Position numbers and translations under genes: made by a program
Source of the DNA: Thermoflexales bacterium
GTDB lineage: Bacteria > Chloroflexota > Anaerolineae > B4-G1 > SLSP01
Length of the DNA stretch: 8,487 nucleotides
Reading direction: 5' to 3'
NCBI GenBank assembly: GCA_007130345.1
Contig: SLSP01000077.1
Location: 1-8,487, forward strand
In this document: positions 6,485 through 8,487 of the stretch, piece after piece
How positions within the stretch are numbered: position 1 is the first letter of the stretch
Layout: the number at the start of each line of letters is the position of its first letter
Notes under the pieces: model-generated
What the model saw: only the letters and a program-made list of their open reading frames with translations
Told to the model about the DNA's origin: nothing
The model's database searches: none

Positions 6485-6510
6485 TGACTCTACTGAAAGA
6501 ACCCTAAAAA
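6485..6510 (+). repeat. Repeat-terminus fragment C2
   Basis: The first 13 bases, TGACTCTACTGAA, are identical to the left end of copy A (1853-1865). The full 26 bases match the left end of copy B (8349-8374) at 24 positions, including AAAGAACCCTAAAAA. Similarity ends after the A-run; the rest (CTTTGCGTCATCGCG...) is unrelated, so this is a truncated left end, in the same orientation as A and B. The gap to the next gene shows no convincing promoter or terminator. Confidence 0.7.
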
Positions 6511-6562
6511 ATCTTTGCGTCATCGCGTCTTTACATCATTACGTTAAAAAGAGAGGCAAAAC

Positions 6563-7435
6563 ATGAGCCTCTCGCAAGCCCTCTGGCTCAGTCTGGCCGC
6601 CGCCTTCTCCGGGTCCATCTCCGCGCTGCTGGCGAAGTACGTGCTCCGCTTCGCCGAGACGCGCCATTACCTCACCGTCAACTTCACCATCATCTTCGTT
6701 ATGCTCATCCCGCTGGCCCCGTTCAACTTCGCGTTGCAATGGAGCGTGCCCGCGCTGCTGACGCTCGGCCTGGCCTCATCCATCGACGGCCTGGGCAACT
6801 TCTACTACTTCCGCGCCTTCGAGCAGACCGACGCGGGCACGGCCAGCGCGCTGCTCTCGCTAGGGCCGATCTTCACCCTGGCACTAGCACCGCTCTTCCC
6901 TACCCTGATGAACTCACCACTCAAAGCTACTAACCTGATGGGCATTCTCGTGACCGTGAGCGGCGTAGTCGTGCTGAATCAGGCGATCCGCCACCGCCAC
7001 CTGGCGCAGAAACGCGAGGTAGCCCCCCGCCGGAAGCTCTTCGCCCCGCTGATGGCGTCGCTACTCTTCGGTAGCAACGTCTATCTGGTGAAATATATCC
7101 TCAACACCGGGATCGCCAACCCGTTCACCTACTACTTCGTGCGCCTCTTCATCGTGGCCGTGATGAGCTACGCCGTGTGGCGGCCTAATCTGCACTGGGT
7201 CACGCCCCGCCGCGTAGGCGTGATCGCCGGGCGCGCGACCTTCGTCATCGCCAAATGGCTCATCTACCTCTACGCCGTTGATCTGGGCAACCCGGCCCTG
7301 GTCAAAAGCGTCAGCGAAGTCTCGCCGCTCTTCGTCGTCATCCTCTCGGCCATCTTCCTCAATGAACGCCTGACCCGCCACAAAGTCCTGGGCGTGCTGC
7401 TGATTATTGGTGGATTATGGTTAATTGCGGTATAA
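6563..7435 (+). CDS. EamA/DMT-superfamily transporter, ten transmembrane helices
   Basis: This is a predicted drug/metabolite-type permease of the inner membrane; its substrate cannot be inferred. It has 290 residues that read as two five-helix EamA repeats, with helices at about 3-27, 36-55, 62-86, 94-116, 125-142, 159-180, 188-206, 218-241, 248-269 and 273-290. Family-typical segments are FYYFRAFEQTDAGTASALL at the end of helix 3 and in helix 4, LSLGPIFTLALAPLF in helix 4, and SEVSPLFVVILSAIFLNERL followed by GVLLIIGGLWLI at the end. The protein ends inside the last helix with no tail. The ATG is supported by GAGAGG (6551-6556), 6 nt upstream. It lies 118 bp after the FHA gene, across repeat fragments, and 56 bp before the SDR gene, so co-transcription with either is possible but unproven. 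The fold is confident; function is unknown. Confidence 0.9.
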   Translation: MSLSQALWLSLAAAFSGSISALLAKYVLRFAETRHYLTVNFTIIFVMLIPLAPFNFALQWSVPALLTLGLASSIDGLGNFYYFRAFEQTDAGTASALLSLGPIFTLALAPLFPTLMNSPLKATNLMGILVTVSGVVVLNQAIRHRHLAQKREVAPRRKLFAPLMASLLFGSNVYLVKYILNTGIANPFTYYFVRLFIVAVMSYAVWRPNLHWVTPRRVGVIAGRATFVIAKWLIYLYAVDLGNPALVKSVSEVSPLFVVILSAIFLNERLTRHKVLGVLLIIGGLWLIAV

Positions 7436-7436
7436 T
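7407..7436 (+). promoter_or_regulatory. Possible promoter of the SDR gene
   Basis: A perfect TATAAT (7431-7436) overlaps the stop codon of the transporter gene. The best -35 is TTGGTG (7407-7412, only the first three bases match), with an 18-bp spacer. Transcription would begin near 7443, at the foot of a small hairpin (GTTTG 7449-7453 with CAAAC 7459-7463). The weak -35 keeps this tentative. Confidence 0.4.
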
Positions 7437-7491
7437 AGCCTCAGTACGGTTTGCTCGCCAAACTGAAGGGGTACAAAGTTAAGGAGAACGT

Positions 7492-8283
7492 ATGGACTTA
7501 ATGCTTAAGGACAAAGTCGCGCTGATTACCGCAGCCAGCCGGGGGCTAGGCTACGCCACCGCCCACGCACTGGCCCAGGAAGGCGCGAACATCGCCCTCT
7601 GCGCGCGCCACGAAGACGCCCTCGCCACCACCGCGCGCAAGTTGGCGGAAGAAACGGGCGTCGATGTGCTGCCGGTGCCCGCCGATGTCTCTCAAGAAGC
7701 CGAGGTGAAAAAGCTCGTCAAGACCACGCGCGAACACTTCGGCAGAATCGATATGCTCTTCATCAATTCCGGCGGGCCGATGCCCGGCCACTTCCTCGAC
7801 CTCTTCCCCGGCGATTGGGACGTGGCAATGGATCTGGTGGTGCAGAGCGCGGTGCGCCTGTGTTACGCCGTCGTGCCGATGATGCAAGCCCAGGGCGGCG
7901 GCAGCATCCTGGCGAACACCTCCGTCACCGTGCGCCATCCCCTGGACGGCCTGACCATCTCCAACAGCCTGCGCGCCGCCGTCATCGGCTTGGTCAAGAG
8001 CCTGTCCGTCGAGCTAGGCGGCGACAACATCCGCGTCAACGCCATCGCGCCGGGGTGGACGCACACCGAGCGCGTCGATGAAATCCTGCGCGCCCGCGCC
8101 GAGCATAACAGTTCCTCGCTGGAAGAAGAAGCGGCCAAAATCGCCACCGATGTGCCGCTGCGCCGCATGGCGACCACCGAAGAATTCGGGCGCGTGGCCG
8201 CGTTCCTGCTCTCCCCGGTAGCTTCTTACGTCACCGGCGTCACATTGCTGGTGGATGGCGGGCTGTCACGCGCGATCTTCTGA
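7492..8283 (+). CDS. SDR-fold protein (FabG-like) lacking the catalytic Tyr and Lys
   Basis: This 263-residue Rossmann-fold protein belongs to the short-chain dehydrogenase/reductase family. The nucleotide site reads TAASRGLG (13-20), with Ala where the first Gly is common; ADVS (64-67) and INSGG (91-95, for NNAG) follow. The fold continues with S144, the segment after the active-site helix, and IRVNAIAPGW (180-189). Aligned on E. coli FabG, S144 matches Ser138 with identical 12-residue spacing, but Tyr151 becomes S157 and Lys155 becomes R161 (SNSLR instead of YxxxK). The fold is therefore secure, but ordinary SDR catalysis is doubtful; a reductase name would be over-annotation. I recall an SNSxR variant among other SDR-like proteins, which would make it a subgroup trait. 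AAGGAG (7481-7486), 5 nt before the ATG, fixes the start. A terminator follows. Confidence 0.9.
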   Translation: MDLMLKDKVALITAASRGLGYATAHALAQEGANIALCARHEDALATTARKLAEETGVDVLPVPADVSQEAEVKKLVKTTREHFGRIDMLFINSGGPMPGHFLDLFPGDWDVAMDLVVQSAVRLCYAVVPMMQAQGGGSILANTSVTVRHPLDGLTISNSLRAAVIGLVKSLSVELGGDNIRVNAIAPGWTHTERVDEILRARAEHNSSSLEEEAAKIATDVPLRRMATTEEFGRVAAFLLSPVASYVTGVTLLVDGGLSRAIF

Positions 8284-8299
8284 GCACGCCAAGTCACTC

Positions 8300-8334
8300 A
8301 ACACCGCAGCGATGCCTGCTGCGGTGTTCATTTT
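8300..8334 (+). terminator. Intrinsic terminator after the SDR gene
   Basis: An 11-bp perfect stem, AACACCGCAGC (8300-8310) with GCTGCGGTGTT (8318-8328), encloses the 7-nt loop GATGCCT and is followed by CATTTTG. It starts 16 bp after the stop codon. Confidence 0.85.
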
Positions 8335-8348
8335 GTAATGAGCACAGT

Positions 8349-8487
8349 TGACGCTACTAAAAGAACCCTAAAAATCCGATTTTTTAGAACCTTGATACTA
8401 TATGTAGATTTTTCGCGTGCGAATTTCATATATGTAGTAGGTCGCATGTGGAAAAATCGGATTTTTGGACTTTTTTCAGGGGACTCA
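8349..8487 (+). repeat. Interspersed repeat, copy B (MITE-like, 139 bp to window edge)
   Basis: The element starts TGACGCTACTAAAAG and ends TTCAGGGGACTCA at the last base; that end reads TGAGTCCCCTGAAAAAAG in reverse complement, matching the left terminus imperfectly. AAAAATCCGATTTTT (8370-8384) and its exact reverse complement AAAAATCGGATTTTT (8452-8466) stand near opposite ends, so inverted symmetry continues inward. It aligns with copy A in the same orientation and spacing, with one short gap near the left end and a few extra bases near the right. No coding capacity. The true right boundary may lie beyond the window, so a target duplication cannot be judged. Confidence 0.8.
8407..8458 (+). 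other. Stem-loop inside repeat copy B
   Basis: GATTTTTCGCGTGCGA (8407-8422) pairs with TCGCATGTGGAAAAATC (8442-8458) through 16 pairs, two of them G-T wobbles, with one bulged G (8450), around a 19-nt loop (8423-8441). Stem length, bulge and loop size equal those of copy A. Confidence 0.75.

Overview
The window is a stretch of bacterial chromosome made up mostly of conserved housekeeping and cell-envelope genes. Coding sequence is GC-rich and the gaps are AT-rich. The gene content suggests Chloroflexota, perhaps Anaerolineae-like: an FhaA-type DUF3662-FHA protein outside an obvious actinobacterial setting, a class A penicillin-binding protein with C-terminal Ig-like domains, and an ffh-rpsP pair. 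This assignment is an inference from protein style, not a database result.

Layout. On the minus strand, ffh (SRP GTPase) is followed by rpsP (ribosomal protein S16), which runs off the left edge. Both are probably read from a sigma-70-like promoter at 1728-1755. Divergent from them across a 334-bp AT-rich gap is a 1013-residue bifunctional penicillin-binding protein (2036-5077), which ends at a strong hairpin terminator (5091-5121). A new promoter (TTTACG, 17 bp, TATAAT) then drives two overlapping FHA-domain genes (5241-6020 and 6013-6444). Next come a ten-helix EamA/DMT-type transporter (6563-7435) and an SDR-fold protein (7492-8283), which ends at an 11-bp-stem terminator.

How the genes relate. 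The two FHA proteins read phosphothreonine, one probably soluble and one membrane-anchored. Beside a peptidoglycan synthase they suggest Ser/Thr-kinase control of envelope growth, although no kinase lies in the window. The transporter and SDR protein have no clear link to these. The SDR protein lacks the catalytic Tyr and Lys of its family.

The most unusual content is non-coding. A previously unlabelled interspersed repeat of about 130-140 bp occurs twice in the same orientation (1853-1984 and 8349-8487), with two terminus-only fragments between FHA2 and the transporter (6442-6457 and 6485-6510). It has imperfect terminal inverted repeats (TGASTC...) and an internal 16-bp stem with a 19-nt loop. 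The 66-nt core differs at only 4 positions between the two copies, and the two differences in the stem both keep pairing. It looks like a non-autonomous (MITE-like) element or a structured intergenic repeat. No transposase, CRISPR array, tRNA, rRNA or defence system was seen.
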